From assembly GCF_000619825.1 (NCBI RefSeq), contig NZ_JHUW01000006.1:186001-250000 (forward strand): a stretch of 64,000 bases of DNA, written 5' to 3'. Below, piece by piece: positions 12,001 to 18,330 of the stretch. This DNA comes from Prevotella sp. MA2016 (GTDB lineage: Bacteria; Bacteroidota; Bacteroidia; Bacteroidales; Bacteroidaceae). The position numbers and the translations under genes were made by a program. Each line of letters starts with the position of its first letter. Position 1 is the stretch's first letter. Below the pieces are notes generated by a model that saw only the letters and a list, made by a program, of their open reading frames with translations, did no database searches and had not been told where the DNA came from.

Positions 12001-13941
12001 AATTTCTGTCACTGGTATGTGAAAGCATTCGATGTGACGGCCGAAGACCGCGCTGTGGCTTATGCTAACTTCGGATTTGATGCGCACATGATGGATATCT
12101 ATCCTGTAACGTCGGTAGGCGGAAGTGTCTATATCATCCCTAGCGACATGCGTATGGACTTGATGGGCATGAACGAGTATATGGAGTGTGAACACTTGAA
12201 TCTGGCGTTTATGACTACCCAGGTGGGATATATGTTTGCCACCACTATCGAGAACCACTCGCTGCGCCTGCTGTCAGTAGGTGGTGAGAAATTGCAGCCG
12301 CTGAAGAAACCGCCTTTCCGTTTCTATAATGGCTACGGCCCAACAGAGTGTACGCTCTACTCGACATTCTATAATATAGAGCAGGACTACAATTCATCCT
12401 ACATTGGGCGTCCGTTGGCAGGCTACCAATTGTATGTGGTTGACCCCAACTTAAACATTGTTCCCCAAGGTGCTGTTGGTGAATTGATTGTTGCTGGTGC
12501 CGGTGTGGGTCGTGGATATTTGAACCGACCTGACCAGACTGCCGAGAAGTTCATCACGTTCATGGGTCAGAAGGCTTATCGAACAGGCGATTTGGTGAGA
12601 TGGAGTCCTGACGGCAATATCGACTTCATTGGCCGTATTGACGGACAGGTGAAGCTGCGTGGTCTGCGCATCGAAATGGGCGAGATAGAGGCATGTGTTT
12701 TGAAATATCCTCAGATTAAGACAACATCTGTTGACGTCAAGGAGGTATGCGGTGCACAACACATCTGCTGCTACTTTACATCAGACGTACAGATTGACAC
12801 GGATAGTCTGAAGGAGTTCTTGGCAAATAAACTGACTGACTATATGGTACCAACCGCCTACACTCAGATGGAGAAGTTGCCACTGACTCCAAATGGAAAG
12901 GTGAATCGCAGGGCACTACCCATTCCGTCCGTTACGCTGCAAACAGAAAATGTTGCTCCTGAAACGGAAAAGGAGCAGATCATGTTTGATATAGCTAAGG
13001 ATTTGTTGAAGACAGATCAATTTGGTGTCACAGATGACTTGACAAAGCTTGGATTGACATCTCTTTTGGCTATAAAACTGGTGATGATGGCTACCAAGAG
13101 GAATATCAACATCAAACTTGATGACCTGATGAAACGAAAGAGCATCAGGGCTACGCTGCAGCATAATATTGCCATGCTGTCATGGGCAAAGCCTTACCAG
13201 GAAGATAAGCCTGTGGTTGTGCTGGTTTGTGGTGCTACACCATACAAGGACATGGAATCGTATGTAGAGTTGCTGTCGCAGCACTATTCTGTCTTGGTAT
13301 ACGAGCCAATTGCTGAACATTACGATTACATTTTCCAGGACGATGACATTAATGAGGTTGTCGAGATGTATTATGCCTTGTTGGGCTTTACACTTCCTGA
13401 CGGTGTGAGGGTAAGTGCTTTTACAGGTCACTGCTTTGGCGGCGAGATAGCCTACCGTTTGGCAATCAGATGGGCTGAGGATACTGGTGAGCAAGTTCCA
13501 ATGCTGATGCTTGATGTATTCTGGCGTGTTGACCCGTTACACTTTGACGAGGAGGCGCTGATGAAAATGCTGCCACAGGAGCTCATCGACAAATATGGCA
13601 ATGCTATAAGATCTTATGCCAAGGCAATGCACATGTATGACAAGTTGGGACGTCAAGGTGTTCCACCATTGTATGATGGCGATGTGGTATTGTTCAGAGC
13701 TTTTCAAGTTGAGCCCGATTCGCCCATCTTGACTGAGATTTATGAGACAGTACCTCAGTTCAAGGAAGCATGGAATGAAGTTATTTCTGAACGAAGTATG
13801 GACAATGCGGCATTTTGGCGTCAGTATTATCCCGGCATGGAAATATACAACATAGATGCCCATCACATGTCGATGCTCGAGAAACCCTATGTACAGAAGT
13901 ACGTAGAGTGGATTGACAACTATCTCAAGAATCATCAGTAA
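1..13941 (+). CDS. Non-ribosomal peptide synthetase, four modules, 5'-truncated by window edge
   Basis: Cytoplasmic assembly line joining amino acids on phosphopantetheine carriers. The frame is open from base 1, so the start is upstream. Domain order with approximate residues: C (HHIISDG 24), A (YTSGSTG 490, YGPTE 619), PCP (GLTSL 865); C (HHSIYDG 1049), A (1480), PCP (GMTSL 1850); C (HHLVFDG 2027), A (2482), PCP (GGDSI 2856), epimerisation (HHLVVDG 3035, EGHGRE 3170); C (HHIIVDGW 3505), A (3979), PCP (GLTSL 4350), thioesterase (GHCFGG about 4475, late His in DAHHMS about 4619). At least four residues are incorporated and the third should be epimerised. In the A4-core the residues after FDAS or FDAH differ per module (IE, VN, LD, MM), so substrates probably differ. 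Modules 1-3 are very alike, suggesting duplication. The stop lies 16 bp before the ABC ATPase. Product unknown. Confidence 0.97.
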   Translation, partial: DLMNEPLFRFNIYTYADHVFMLLDLHHIISDGSSNYVIAHELEKAYRGEKLAVETYTAYDRALDEEALMLSERKQEAEDYFDRLVGGIDATVYPHSTQSDGERRQGVVDVYIAAADIEAFCQRQALPTSSYFLAVFHQVLHRITREENTLIYFISNGRSELLLDNFFGVLVKTLPTVCNKFKGQMVEVVRELTQQMQDTIRNDFYPFTKLVERHGLKAEILYNYFVDLQTEVSLGEHRSEEIYGLDWDMAKTPLSITMLRADDGIGYIGRIEYDATLYNRNDMLTLGNAFKAMAEDSCTAAGNELANCRIVRPETYDTLLQMSKGKTMPCDPDGTFVSLFMQCAKEIPDAPAVVDEQGTFTYGQLDNLSSALALKLRELGVGAAGAKSPFVSIMLGYEKAFLVAAIGIEKAGGAYVPLDYDYPNDRLLYMLEDSESQVLITSHAIFNEKNAEDEFNSKNTFFIDDFLASAPAKTEDVNFATPDGLAYMIYTSGSTGRPKGVMIPHKAKANFVQFIAKEWGHTAQSRICCHSSFSFDASIEDLYPVLTVGGTLYTVPKEARKDLVMLYDFIIKNKITGGCYTTQLGLMLLQQFPDLPVDYLVVGGEKMADNPDCKCRLINTYGPTEFTVDATFYETEHGRDYKNIPIGRPLYNLSAFVTDPMGQLVPQGVPGELCMAGPQIACGYWKREDLTAEKFVDCPFMDGKMYHTGDLVKYNIEGQIEYMGRIDNQVKLRGFRIELGEIETLISKYEGVQMQCVQVKEIGGVQHLCAYYTADRQIDSDALRDYLAEQLTDYMVPTAYMQLDQMPLTPNGKVNTKALPKPSAQAEELVAPVTKTEKELFNLAAEMLKHDKFGITSNLISMGLTSLTAMRFTVGAFNTFGVQVTVKEVMQNPTIHQMAALIDAKREEEGLTTSSDDSQFWSEGKHYYYPITENQRGVFFDWEMNRDTTQYNVPDVVVMKDADAAKLRDALEKVVNAHSYLKTHFVQHDGDVMQIRRDEEPVNILMESLTEEPDRDFFQNRVRPFDLYNDQLYRLEIYTYNNKVYLFMDIHHSIYDGASSLIFLNDIQKAYEGENIEIETYTAFDFALDEFKQMKSEKYAEAEHYFRDLMGDASTVVYPHSIKKDGDDPGVLSVHFTGDDIESFCQQNGLTLNSYFLAITMHVLHTVTREDDIIITTINNGRSDVRMMNIMGMFVKTIPVVSSSADSQKNVVGVVKQIQDQLLETQSRDFYPFTKMVELYGLRPEIMYVYQPRDVSEDDEQEEKMRLLLNQTKLPLDIQVMPEKGGYVLELQYDTALYSKKDMEQLAAVMTNMAELAPSAPSLKDIPLLNSQDKEKVLSISTGKTLDYDTTATWVDLFQQQAKARPDQVAVVDSTSQLTYRELDEKSDSLAHWLVSQGVKPDDFVAIKMDRVKEFLVAVLAAQKAGAAYVPIDVDYPEDRISYMIENSEAKVLLTEEVVKDVKPAGPFKSLATPDSRAYMIYTSGSTGRPKGVKVAHRGLMNLITWVKDLVNLKPGDKTAIFVSFSFDASVNDLYPILTAGGELHIFSSEMRKDMESMYNYLCKHHIKGLEFTTQLAMAMMQQYQLPIEYLFVGGEKLKPFPKTGYDVINVYGPTEFTDISSYYVVDQTKSIEDIPIGKPVPNTMSLIVDPYGRLLPQGFTGELCLAGRQMTYGYWKLEEMTAEKFVDCPFAEGKMYHTGDLARYNEEGNLEYVGRNDNQVKLNGFRIELGGIENRASNYEGILQTIAVVYGGKTLCLYYTSTHEIDEQDLSAFLGKTLAEYMIPSVYMRLDAMPMTPNGKIDRKKLPAPAIEAGEIVEAETDAEAEMLAIAEELLGGEHIGVTTNLITAGMTSLTAMRMSAVIKQKTQFYIPVKEILLHPTIREMAALTGAGLKEEIKTYDKQDYYPITENQRGVYIDWELNRDTTQYNLPSVTKMDGVDAEQLHEALIKIVEAHPYLKTRLAMKGDDIVQLRLDDEPVVVELTELNEEPTAKFFRSRVRPFNLFNDRLYRMEVYKTPTSVWYFQDIHHLVFDGASDFVLHAELEKALHGETLQREEYSAFERALDEKELMESATFNEIEKYFDGLLEDVEMISYPHSSELDGAEGVNNAYVEADVDKRVIDDYCRKNSATANSFFLTSLMQVLHRFTREERIAITTISNGRSDTRMHTIMGMFVKTLPVVSRLDGNQTFADALASMNKQVMTSIGNDIYPFTRIAERYKFRSEIMFVFQGGLNTPVVKQHEESMPLDLDTAKMPIAFMVTESGEGTYHIELEYDTHLYSQADMQILVKALQTFIQEALSGDNQIKAISLTDKKDQAGIISMSQGEPLDYDQSQTFVDMVCSFAASHPEAIAVVDKFSKITYDELDKQSNTLAAKLIENGVHPDTFVGIMLPRQKEFVVALLSIMKAGAAYIPMDNEYPIDRLLYMLEDSRAKVLITTRELYEAKQQEGDFKANQVIFMDERIEPSEKTINLTHPDRLAYMIYTSGSTGKPKGVMLPHRALRAYLAWRIAKIGITPESRHAEHPSFSFDASLDDLLCPLAAGGCVHILAEELRKDMDGIYNYLKEQRITGLTLSTALGMTLLGQFSDLPVKFIMMGGEKMLPFPKTPIKVINGYGPTEFSVCSSFHVVDQDKDENIPIGRPVPNSWSFICDTFGNLLPLGCAGELCLCGAQMANGYWQREDLTKEKFSVAPFGMKVYHTGDLARWNEQGELEFLGRIDNQVKLRGFRIELGEIENQASLIEGIKAVAAEVREANGSKHLVLYFTAEQTMDVDAIRERLSESLTEYMVPDTYMQLDEMPMTPNGKVNRRALPQPVIRSAAEYVEPQTGAERIVAQAMQEVLGLKQNVGALDSFFAWGGDSIKSIRLVSRLRAEGITLQVADIMKLKTVREIAAAGSQGMVEVNQEAWSGEVPQTAITSFFFDLGLPKPQHFNQTMFIKATQRVQAEALQKTVEALVEHHDMLRAIVRNGQLYVRNTDEPNLYGWEQLDYTQDTDYVKNIERECRNRQASISLTSGPLFKVVLFNTPDYDAILMVCHHLVVDGVSWRVLLEDLNTAYAQASEGAAIVLPTKTHSFREYAETLHAYADSHELSLEKPYWDSVQEKLQSLPSSQAKDSSRSMQQVNGSLDAQTTHSITTTAGNPYHADINDLLMTALGRSYYKLTGNDAVSVQFEGHGREYIGNAQLLTDRTVGWFTSVYPVVLEHLDGDLRSCLRQTKETMHRIPNKGVGYNILRYLSDETTYSTGQCALIGFNYLGEMSAQDSSDGALFTAMTEISAGDDFAPQNVFGPDISINSSVIDGKLEATLTYNTALFTQKQAAQLLNGMMESLREITAHTSEMTDVEVTATDLGEYEWTDEEFQGVYRHFIDMGTPLQRIYPLSPMQEGMALKFMLEPNSLAYRLVSRFALDILPTEEQMRYTLDQLGAKHEVLRTSLIYRDVELYRQAIVDRPLGLEMRDISDEPNKESAMVALYKAEQQRGFSMEDQPLFRIICVKTSETTCEILLAVHHIIVDGWCIGLYMSDLIANLTDAVQGNMKPIGQYPTGRYEKFIRELLRKDTDKGLSYWRNLLDGYTTKAVIPSTGIVPEQERTTDNVCRITISGAEMTALKALTTNVQATMNTLVELAWGLVLQIYNRQDDVVFVKVVSGRNNASEGVEDVVGLFINSVPVRVRTPKGITVIQALQALQQQAAESNEWDFCPLSVIQQQSDLGADLFQSIVAFENYDSEVDLNNASTPFHTKMVYSKEESINDLTLTAYADGDKELTVNLEFDPVKYRKGEIEQVMNVMRQMLLNMAEKPDTDVSTLPPLTDQDRVALAKLGLGETLTYDTTQTLVDLFTQQAIKTPDNTCIVFQNKRLTYREVDSITDRLAVLLQKQYQVQPEMAVGVMIDRSELMLLYPMAIMKAGAAYMPLDFHFPAERLSFMCKDAGVKLILSEGNRVAEAMPDYNGQVITSDIFEHLDEVNGKLNAKLKAQPENMFVILYTSGSTGTPKGVVLEHRNIVNFCHWYVKAFDVTAEDRAVAYANFGFDAHMMDIYPVTSVGGSVYIIPSDMRMDLMGMNEYMECEHLNLAFMTTQVGYMFATTIENHSLRLLSVGGEKLQPLKKPPFRFYNGYGPTECTLYSTFYNIEQDYNSSYIGRPLAGYQLYVVDPNLNIVPQGAVGELIVAGAGVGRGYLNRPDQTAEKFITFMGQKAYRTGDLVRWSPDGNIDFIGRIDGQVKLRGLRIEMGEIEACVLKYPQIKTTSVDVKEVCGAQHICCYFTSDVQIDTDSLKEFLANKLTDYMVPTAYTQMEKLPLTPNGKVNRRALPIPSVTLQTENVAPETEKEQIMFDIAKDLLKTDQFGVTDDLTKLGLTSLLAIKLVMMATKRNINIKLDDLMKRKSIRATLQHNIAMLSWAKPYQEDKPVVVLVCGATPYKDMESYVELLSQHYSVLVYEPIAEHYDYIFQDDDINEVVEMYYALLGFTLPDGVRVSAFTGHCFGGEIAYRLAIRWAEDTGEQVPMLMLDVFWRVDPLHFDEEALMKMLPQELIDKYGNAIRSYAKAMHMYDKLGRQGVPPLYDGDVVLFRAFQVEPDSPILTEIYETVPQFKEAWNEVISERSMDNAAFWRQYYPGMEIYNIDAHHMSMLEKPYVQKYVEWIDNYLKNHQ

Positions 13942-13957
13942 TGTAAATAGATGAATT

Positions 13958-14638
13958 ATGATAGACTTAAAAGGCATACATAAGACGTATCCGGGAGTCC
14001 AACCCCTTCACGTGTTGAAGGGGGTGGATCTCCATATCTCTGAGGGAGAACTGGTCAGTATCATGGGCCCATCGGGCTCAGGAAAGAGCACGATGCTTAA
14101 CATTATGGGTATCCTTGATGACTATGATGAGGGCGAGTATTCCTTGGCAGGTCATGTAATAGGTGGGCAAAGTGAGCGTGACCAGGCCCGACTGCGAAAC
14201 CAACTGATTGGTTTTATCTTCCAGTCGTTTAACCTCATTAACTTCAAGAACGCCATGGAGAATGTGGCCCTTCCTCTTTATTATAGAGGTGTTGGGCGCG
14301 AGGAGCGTAATCGGTTGGCCATGGAATATCTGGATAAGGTGGGACTGGCTGAACACTGGCATCATCTGCCTATGCAGCTGTCGGGTGGTCAGCGTCAGCG
14401 TGTGGCAATTGCCCGTGCCCTGATATCGCACCCCAAGATTATCCTAGCAGATGAACCTACGGGTGCACTGGACAGTAAAACCACGCAAGAGGTGATGGAC
14501 ATGCTGAGGGCGGTGAATCGCGAACAGGGTCAGACGGTTATTATCGTGACCCATGAACAGGAGATTGCCGACCAGACGGATCGTCGTATCTTCTTCAGAG
14601 ATGGTGTGATTTTTAAAGATGAATATAGCAGAACATAA
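13958..14638 (+). CDS. ABC transporter ATP-binding protein (MacB/LolD type)
   Basis: 226-aa ATPase powering the two permeases that follow. Visible motifs are Walker A GPSGSGKST near residue 35, signature LSGGQRQRVAIARAL near 140, Walker B IILADEP near 163, and the switch His in VTHEQ near 205. Length is normal for the LolD/MacB/FtsE branch that works with FtsX-like permeases. It starts 16 bp after the synthetase and ends 3 bp before the first permease, so it is almost certainly cotranscribed with the NRPS. Export of the peptide, or self-protection, is the likely role. A lipoprotein-sorting or general efflux role cannot be excluded from sequence alone. Confidence 0.95.
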   Translation: MIDLKGIHKTYPGVQPLHVLKGVDLHISEGELVSIMGPSGSGKSTMLNIMGILDDYDEGEYSLAGHVIGGQSERDQARLRNQLIGFIFQSFNLINFKNAMENVALPLYYRGVGREERNRLAMEYLDKVGLAEHWHHLPMQLSGGQRQRVAIARALISHPKIILADEPTGALDSKTTQEVMDMLRAVNREQGQTVIIVTHEQEIADQTDRRIFFRDGVIFKDEYSRT

Positions 14639-14641
14639 GAT

Positions 14642-15868
14642 ATGGGAGAATTATTTGATGAAGTGCTGACTGCCATGAGGAGCAACCGACTGCGTATCGC
14701 GTTGACGGGTTTCTCTATCGCCTGGGGTATGTTTATCCTGGTGGTACTGTTGGGCTCATCTGGTGGTTTTCAGCGCGGCCTCTATAAAACCTTCCATCTG
14801 GATATCAACCAAATAGTCAGGATTAATGCAGGAAAGACGATCATGGCATGGCAGGGTATGGAGAAAGGGCGACAGCTGAAACTGAACATGGCTGATGCTG
14901 AAGCCATCGAGCAGAGCCATATACAGCATATTCTGCAGGTGTATCCAATGGCAACCCAATCTCTGGAAGTGAGTGTCGGTAAGAATCATGTTAAGCTGCC
15001 CGTCACAGGCTGTAATGCGCACTACCTGAGTGTAGATTATCGTAAACTGAAGGCTGGTAGGGATTTTAACCAACGCGATATGGATGAACTTTCCAAGTCG
15101 TGTATTATTAATGATCGCTTGGCGCGCCAGTTGTTTCAGGATAAGAGTCCTGTTGGACAGCTTATCACCATTGGCGATTTCGCTTTTGTGGTTGTGGGGG
15201 TATGTAATAGTAGTCTTAATTCCGACATGTCTTTGGCTGCATATATCCCATTATCAACCATGTTGACTGCTTATCGACCTGATGGCACCATCGATGGTAT
15301 CAATCTGGTGGTAGAGAATCTGGAGTCTGTTGAGCATAACGAGCATCTGGAACGTGAACTGCACGATTTGCTGGCTGCGCGTTTGGGATGTAGCCCCAAG
15401 GACCATAAGGGCGTAGTGGTGAGCAACTCTTACGAACAGATTCTCAGCACAAAAAAAATGATAGCAGGAATTGGCATTTTCGTTTGGATTATTGGCATCG
15501 CCACTCTTATTGCAGGTATCGTAGGCGTTAGCAATATTATGCTCATTACCATTAAGGAACGCACACGCGAGTTGGGTGTTCGTAAGGCAATGGGAGCCAG
15601 TAATGAGCATATTATTACGATGGTGCTATTAGAGTCGGTTATCATCACTCTGATCTTTGGTTACATTGGGTTGATGCTTGGTGTCGGACTCACTCAGTTG
15701 CTGGATACGGCTTTGGGGACAGCCATTCCCATGTTCCAGAATCCAACAGTTGACTTCTGGCCCATAATAGGTTGTAACTTCATCATGGTGCTGGCGGGAT
15801 TAGTGGCAGGCTATGTGCCGGCCAGACGTGCGGTTCGTATCAAACTGGTAGAGGCGCTGATGTCGTAA
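14642..15868 (+). CDS. MacB/FtsX-type ABC permease 1
   Basis: 408 aa inner-membrane permease. An N-terminal transmembrane helix (FSIAWGMFILVVLLGSS, about residues 25-41) is followed by a large periplasmic MacB_PCD-like domain (about 45-270). Three C-terminal FtsX helices follow, with the characteristic segment NIMLITIKERTRELGVRKAMGA before the second helix. The gene lies between the ATPase and a second permease of the same family, 28 bp downstream, so the pair could form a heterodimer in contrast to homodimeric MacB. The substrate is not visible from sequence; linkage to the NRPS suggests a peptide. Confidence 0.93.
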   Translation: MGELFDEVLTAMRSNRLRIALTGFSIAWGMFILVVLLGSSGGFQRGLYKTFHLDINQIVRINAGKTIMAWQGMEKGRQLKLNMADAEAIEQSHIQHILQVYPMATQSLEVSVGKNHVKLPVTGCNAHYLSVDYRKLKAGRDFNQRDMDELSKSCIINDRLARQLFQDKSPVGQLITIGDFAFVVVGVCNSSLNSDMSLAAYIPLSTMLTAYRPDGTIDGINLVVENLESVEHNEHLERELHDLLAARLGCSPKDHKGVVVSNSYEQILSTKKMIAGIGIFVWIIGIATLIAGIVGVSNIMLITIKERTRELGVRKAMGASNEHIITMVLLESVIITLIFGYIGLMLGVGLTQLLDTALGTAIPMFQNPTVDFWPIIGCNFIMVLAGLVAGYVPARRAVRIKLVEALMS

Positions 15869-15896
15869 ATGAGAATATTCAAAAGATAGATATATT

Positions 15897-17165
15897 ATGA
15901 TAGATAAAGATTTCTGGCAGGAGGTACTGCAAACGATACGGCAACAGAAGTGGCGTTCGCTGATGACTGCTTTTGGTATATTCTGGGGACTGTTGATGCT
16001 GATGTTTCTCATTGGGGCAGGTATGGGCTTCCAAGAGGGCATCGTTGGACAGCTGAAGCAGATGCCTGCAAACTCTGCCGCCTACTCCACTGATGTGACC
16101 ACAATGGCCTATAACGGCTTTGAACGTGGCCGCTCGTGGAGTATTGATTTTAAGGATGTAGAAGCCATACAGGCTAAATACCCTGGATCCATCAAGCAGG
16201 CTATCTATGTAAAATATTTACCAGCAGCAAATAGTACACTGATTGTTTCTTCGAGAAGTGCAACAGATGAACTGACAGTTGCAGGAGTGTCACCATTCTT
16301 GTCTGTTATGTCGCCACAGCGAATCGTTACCGGTAGATATATCAACGAATTTGATTGCGACGAGCGGCGAAAAGTGTGCGTCATCGGAATTGAAGTTGCC
16401 AAGACACTTTTCCCAAATGACGACTCCCCTATAGGGCAAAGCATCAATATAGCAGGCACCTCTTACGATGTAATTGGTGTTACTAAGAAAACTAACGATA
16501 TGGTGAACCTTGGTCCGCATGAGTCCAAGTCTGTATTTCTCCCCATTTCCACAGCACAGCATGTGTTCAACGTTGTAGGAAAAGCGGACAGACTGTTTCT
16601 TGTGCTTGATGACAAATATGATTCTGGCAGCTACTACAAACCTATTGATGATATTATTCGTCAGCGCCATCAGATTCATCCTGATGATGATGTCGCATTG
16701 ATGTCAAACGACCTGAAAAGTCAGCTCAATCAATTTGACATCATGATTGGCGGTCTTAATGCCTTGGTATGGCTGGTGGGCTTGGGAACGCTGTTGGCAG
16801 GTCTTATCGGCATCTCAAACATTATGATGATTACCGTGAAGGAGCGCACGCAGGAGATAGGCGTACGTCGTGCCTTAGGGGCTGAGCCATGGACTATCAT
16901 CAAGCAGATTATGTGTGAGAGCCTGGTACTGACGCTGGCTGCTGGCATTGTTGGTATTATAGCAGGCGTGTGGGGACTGTATGCCGTCAACCGCATGACG
17001 GCTGCGTCTATGAGCGATGGTGGATTCTTTACCAATCCTCATGTACCTTTTATACCAGCTATAGCAGCTCTGATAATCCTGATTATCGGAGGCCTGTTTG
17101 CAGGTTTCGTACCAGCCAAGCGTGCCATGGCCATTAAGGCTATTGAGGCATTACGCGAAGAGTAG
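15897..17165 (+). CDS. MacB/FtsX-type ABC permease 2
   Basis: 422 aa, same architecture as the preceding permease: one N-terminal helix (TAFGIFWGLLMLMFLIGAG, about 25-43), a periplasmic domain, then three C-terminal helices with NIMMITVKERTQEIGVRRALGA. The two permeases are clearly paralogous but diverged in the periplasmic part. That suits a heterodimer contacting the membrane-fusion protein encoded next, 27 bp downstream. Members of this family act as mechanotransmitters driving efflux of periplasmic substrate through a TolC-like duct. Confidence 0.93.
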   Translation: MIDKDFWQEVLQTIRQQKWRSLMTAFGIFWGLLMLMFLIGAGMGFQEGIVGQLKQMPANSAAYSTDVTTMAYNGFERGRSWSIDFKDVEAIQAKYPGSIKQAIYVKYLPAANSTLIVSSRSATDELTVAGVSPFLSVMSPQRIVTGRYINEFDCDERRKVCVIGIEVAKTLFPNDDSPIGQSINIAGTSYDVIGVTKKTNDMVNLGPHESKSVFLPISTAQHVFNVVGKADRLFLVLDDKYDSGSYYKPIDDIIRQRHQIHPDDDVALMSNDLKSQLNQFDIMIGGLNALVWLVGLGTLLAGLIGISNIMMITVKERTQEIGVRRALGAEPWTIIKQIMCESLVLTLAAGIVGIIAGVWGLYAVNRMTAASMSDGGFFTNPHVPFIPAIAALIILIIGGLFAGFVPAKRAMAIKAIEALREE

Positions 17166-17192
17166 AAAAGAATAAATAAAAACAATACGGAT

Positions 17193-18296
17193 ATGATGAA
17201 AAGAATTCTAAAAACTGGTGGATGGGTCCTCGTAGGACTGTTTGTCATCTACACCTTCTATTTCCTCTGGAAACAGTCACAACCGGCTCCGGTAGTTTAT
17301 GAACTTGTAACGCCCGAACAGCGCGACATCCAGCAGCGAACCATTGCTACGGGTGCCTTGGAGGCTCGTACGCAAGTGGAACTGAAACCGCAGATTACGG
17401 GTGTTGTATCGTCGTTGCATGTTCAGCCTGGTCAGCAGATAAAGGCTGGCGACCTGGTGGCTGTCATCCGCGTAATCCCCGATATGAGTCAGCTCACGAT
17501 GGCTCAGAGTGATGTTGAGGCTGCACGCATCTCGCTTGATGAGATACAGCGTGAGGCCGATCGCACACAGCGATTGTTCGAGAAAGGGGTGGTGAGTAAG
17601 GAGGAGAACGAGCAATTCCAAAATAAGTTGGCTGCTGCCAAGGATAAGCTTTCGGCTGCTCGCGCCCAGGTCGAGGTCATCACAAAGGGCTCAAGTGTCC
17701 GTGCAGGCAGTGTGAACACCACAGAGGTGCGTTCCACCATGAATGGTATCGTGCTCAATGTGCCTGTAAAGGTTGGCACCTCTGTCAGTGGCTCGTCGGC
17801 ATTCTCGCAGGGCACTACCATTGCTACGGTGGCTGATATGAAAGATGTTATTTTCCGTGGAAATATAGATGAAACCGAGGTGGCTAAGCTGCATACCGGC
17901 ATGGAGGTGACACTTACGCCAGGCTCTATGCAGGAAGTGAAGATTCCTGCCGTGCTCGACTATATAGCTCCAGAGGGAACATTACAGAATGGTGCCAAGG
18001 TATTTGAGCTTAAAGCTACAGCCACTATCCCGCAGGGAGTTGAGATACGCTCGGGTTATAGTGTCAATGCTAGTATTATACTGAGTGAAGACAAACAGGC
18101 TTTGTCTATCGACGAGACCTGCGTGGAGTTTGAAGACAACAAACCATTTGTGTTTCGTTTGACTTCATCCGAAACCGATGTTGAGAACCAGCAGTGGGAG
18201 CGTATTCCTGTAGAGCTGGGCATCTCAGATGGCATATATGTGGTTGTGAAGTCGGGTGTGAGCAAGGATGACCGCTTGCGTGGCATCCAGAAATAG
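17193..18296 (+). CDS. HlyD/MacA-type membrane fusion protein
   Basis: 367 aa periplasmic adaptor. It has an N-terminal anchor (WVLVGLFVIYTFYFLW, about 10-25), a barrel-sandwich half (ELKPQITGVVSSLHVQPGQQI), a long charged helical hairpin (about 105-165, with the heptad-like stretch around RTQRLFEKGVVSKEENEQF), the second lipoyl half (STMNGIVLNVPVKVGTSV), and a beta-barrel plus membrane-proximal domain. It bridges the permeases and the outer-membrane factor. Order ATPase, two permeases, MFP, OMF matches a complete tripartite ABC exporter. Its stop is close to the OMF start, so the two are likely translationally linked. Confidence 0.94.
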   Translation: MMKRILKTGGWVLVGLFVIYTFYFLWKQSQPAPVVYELVTPEQRDIQQRTIATGALEARTQVELKPQITGVVSSLHVQPGQQIKAGDLVAVIRVIPDMSQLTMAQSDVEAARISLDEIQREADRTQRLFEKGVVSKEENEQFQNKLAAAKDKLSAARAQVEVITKGSSVRAGSVNTTEVRSTMNGIVLNVPVKVGTSVSGSSAFSQGTTIATVADMKDVIFRGNIDETEVAKLHTGMEVTLTPGSMQEVKIPAVLDYIAPEGTLQNGAKVFELKATATIPQGVEIRSGYSVNASIILSEDKQALSIDETCVEFEDNKPFVFRLTSSETDVENQQWERIPVELGISDGIYVVVKSGVSKDDRLRGIQK

Positions 18297-18330
18297 TTAC
18301 ACCTTGCAGATGAATAATAACCAAACAGTA

